From Stenotrophomonas maltophilia R551-3 (lineage in GTDB: Bacteria; Pseudomonadota; Gammaproteobacteria; Xanthomonadales; Xanthomonadaceae), in NCBI RefSeq assembly GCF_000020665.1, contig NC_011071.1:2718501-2782500 (forward strand): 64,000 nt of DNA. The letters run 5' to 3'. Position numbers and translations under genes: made by a program. This document shows positions 62,695 through 64,000 of this stretch, in pieces. The notes under the pieces are model-generated. The model was given only the letters and a program-made list of their open reading frames with translations. It was not told the DNA's origin and ran no database searches. The first letter of the stretch is position 1; each line of letters opens with the position of its first letter.

Positions 62695-62763
62695 CAGCTG
62701 CCCAGACCGTATGGAGATCAATACACGGCTCAACCAATCAGAGAAGCTTATTGAGGTCGGTCT

Positions 62764-63996
62764 CTAGTTGGGCTGGAACCCCCAAGCCCTGACGCGACTG
62801 AACGGCATTCCGGTGAGCGACTTGCACTCGCCCGGCAGCGGTGTGTCCGAGCGCGCAGACTTGACAATGCCATAACCGGTGTTCTGGAAGAACATTGCAG
62901 CACCGCTGTCGCCACCACCACAGGCGAGCGAACTTCCCTCTACCTTGAACCAGACCTCATCGCATTGCATAGACTCGGTGGGCCCACAAATATTTCCAGG
63001 ACTATGCGCAACCGACGTGACTATTCCACAGCTGTATCCGCTACGCGAACCACGGAAGCAGATGGTACCGTCTTTCGCTGGAACATTGTAAACGTTCGAA
63101 ATAAAGCGCGTGGACACTGTTGACGACGCGTACGCCTCCAACAAAGGAATGTGTGGAGATGGAATTCGATGCCATTGCACATCGGTTTGCGCATCGTTCC
63201 TCTGATCTTGGAATATCAAAGGGAACGTAACCAAAGTCCCGTTCTGGCTACTTCCATAGTTGCCGTAGATGACGTCGTCGGGGCAATGCGCCGCCGTTAT
63301 GATTCCCTTTAGACCTGTAGCCGTGTGCTTCACCGTAAATCCCGTGGTGCAGTATGAATTGTTTGACTGCAGCACGGCTCCGCCGATTGCATATATGGAA
63401 TTGCTTTCAGGAACGTCCGACGTCTTGAAACGGAGCTTTACGCCATAGGCACGTTCGAGCTTGGACAGAATTCCCATATACTTCCGGGCGTCCTGTTCAT
63501 CCCCACGTATTCTGACCTCGGCCTCGTTATCTCCGGCATATCCGGTCAATCCAACGAAACCCGGGATAGCTGACTGTGCTGCCAGCCGAATTTCCTTCAG
63601 TTGCCTGGTGAACTCCTCCTCGGTGAAGAGGTGCCCAGAAGAGAACTCGACACGTGCTTTACCAGCCGCCGTCGTCCATTGCCGCCCTGCAACAGAACCA
63701 TCTCCCTTGAGCTTCACCGAAACATGAAAGTCAGGCGACTGCTCGATGCTGATTTCCGTCAAGCGCCCGGCATACTCTCGGCGAATGTCCTGGATGCTGG
63801 GCGCCACTTCCGCCTCCAGCTGAATCCGCCTGATTGCCTCATCAACTGATAGAGACTTGACTCTGGAAAGGAGGGAGCTGACTGCAACCGCAGTCTCCTC
63901 ATCCAGCCCCTTCAGTTTCTCACTTTCGGACACATTCTTCTGTGCAAGTACAGTGGTGGGCACAACACTCCCTAAGATGAGTCCGAGCACACTCAC
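62764..63996 (-). CDS. Secreted S1-family serine protease (edge of window)
   Basis: About 410 residues from a GTG at 63996; the frame may extend past the right edge. Signal-like N-terminus GLILGSVVPTTVLAQ, a prodomain of about 180 residues (inhibitory, alpha-lytic-like), and then the trypsin fold: His in GIITAAHCPDDV (His237), Asp in TDVQWHRIPSP (Asp272) and Ser in ACGGGDSGAAMFF (Ser364). Cysteines at TICFRGSRSGYSCGIV and GNICGPTESMQCDEV fit disulfides. Base composition looks lower in GC than its neighbours, suggesting transfer. Function: extracellular proteolysis. Confidence 0.82.
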   Translation of the reverse strand: MSVLGLILGSVVPTTVLAQKNVSESEKLKGLDEETAVAVSSLLSRVKSLSVDEAIRRIQLEAEVAPSIQDIRREYAGRLTEISIEQSPDFHVSVKLKGDGSVAGRQWTTAAGKARVEFSSGHLFTEEEFTRQLKEIRLAAQSAIPGFVGLTGYAGDNEAEVRIRGDEQDARKYMGILSKLERAYGVKLRFKTSDVPESNSIYAIGGAVLQSNNSYCTTGFTVKHTATGLKGIITAAHCPDDVIYGNYGSSQNGTLVTFPLIFQDQRNDAQTDVQWHRIPSPHIPLLEAYASSTVSTRFISNVYNVPAKDGTICFRGSRSGYSCGIVTSVAHSPGNICGPTESMQCDEVWFKVEGSSLACGGGDSGAAMFFQNTGYGIVKSARSDTPLPGECKSLTGMPFSRVRAWGFQPN

Positions 63997-64000
63997 GTAA

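Overview
The window is a high-GC Gammaproteobacterial chromosome segment that best fits the Stenotrophomonas maltophilia complex (Xanthomonadaceae). Three things point there: many short GTAG-headed palindromes of the SMAG type in intergenic gaps, a Xanthomonas-type bacteria-killing type IV secretion system (X-T4SS) in its usual gene order, and the phaE/pssA and ppsR/ppsA chromosomal neighbourhoods. The species is inferred from gene content only; no database search was run.

Layout. 1-13.7 kb is mostly housekeeping: PHA synthase subunit phaE (cut by the window edge), pssA, a methyltransferase, a Nudix hydrolase with a YqiB-like protein, ppsR/ppsA, an MscS channel, an old yellow enzyme, an EcsC protein, orn, tadA, a HxlR regulator with a quinone-reductase-like flavoprotein, and acetyltransferases. 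14.5-38 kb is the X-T4SS island. It starts with a lipase effector/lipoprotein immunity operon (+ strand), then a GH19 effector with its putative immunity gene, then an unusual repeated block of DUF4189 secreted proteins and broken virB6 3' ends, and then the complete virB7-8-9-10-11-1-2-3-4-5-6 operon and a separate virD4 operon (all - strand).

38-54.9 kb holds regulator-enzyme pairs (MerR/OYE, TetR/FAD monooxygenase), an MFS transporter, a TonB siderophore receptor behind a Fur-like site, and an envelope-stress-like cluster: an OmpR-type response regulator and kinase, a membrane protein, MacAB and small secreted proteins (BA14K-like, EF-hand, Cys-rich). Four of these transcription units share an upstream repeat motif. 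55-57.2 kb has a third X-T4SS effector gene, broken by an amber stop, with an apparently intact partner gene. 57.4-64 kb has HxlR/AcuI, small hypotheticals, a helicase IV-like protein and a secreted S1 protease at the edge.

How it works together: VirB7-B9-B10 form the outer core, VirB3/6/8 and the VirB4/B11/D4 ATPases the inner-membrane machine, and VirB2/B5 the pilus. VirD4 recruits effectors through the C-terminal XVIPCD domain seen in the lipase, GH19 and amber-interrupted proteins. Adjacent immunity genes protect the producer. The tandem virB6-end/DUF4189 block and the four-site motif around the two-component system are the two features least explained by known annotation.
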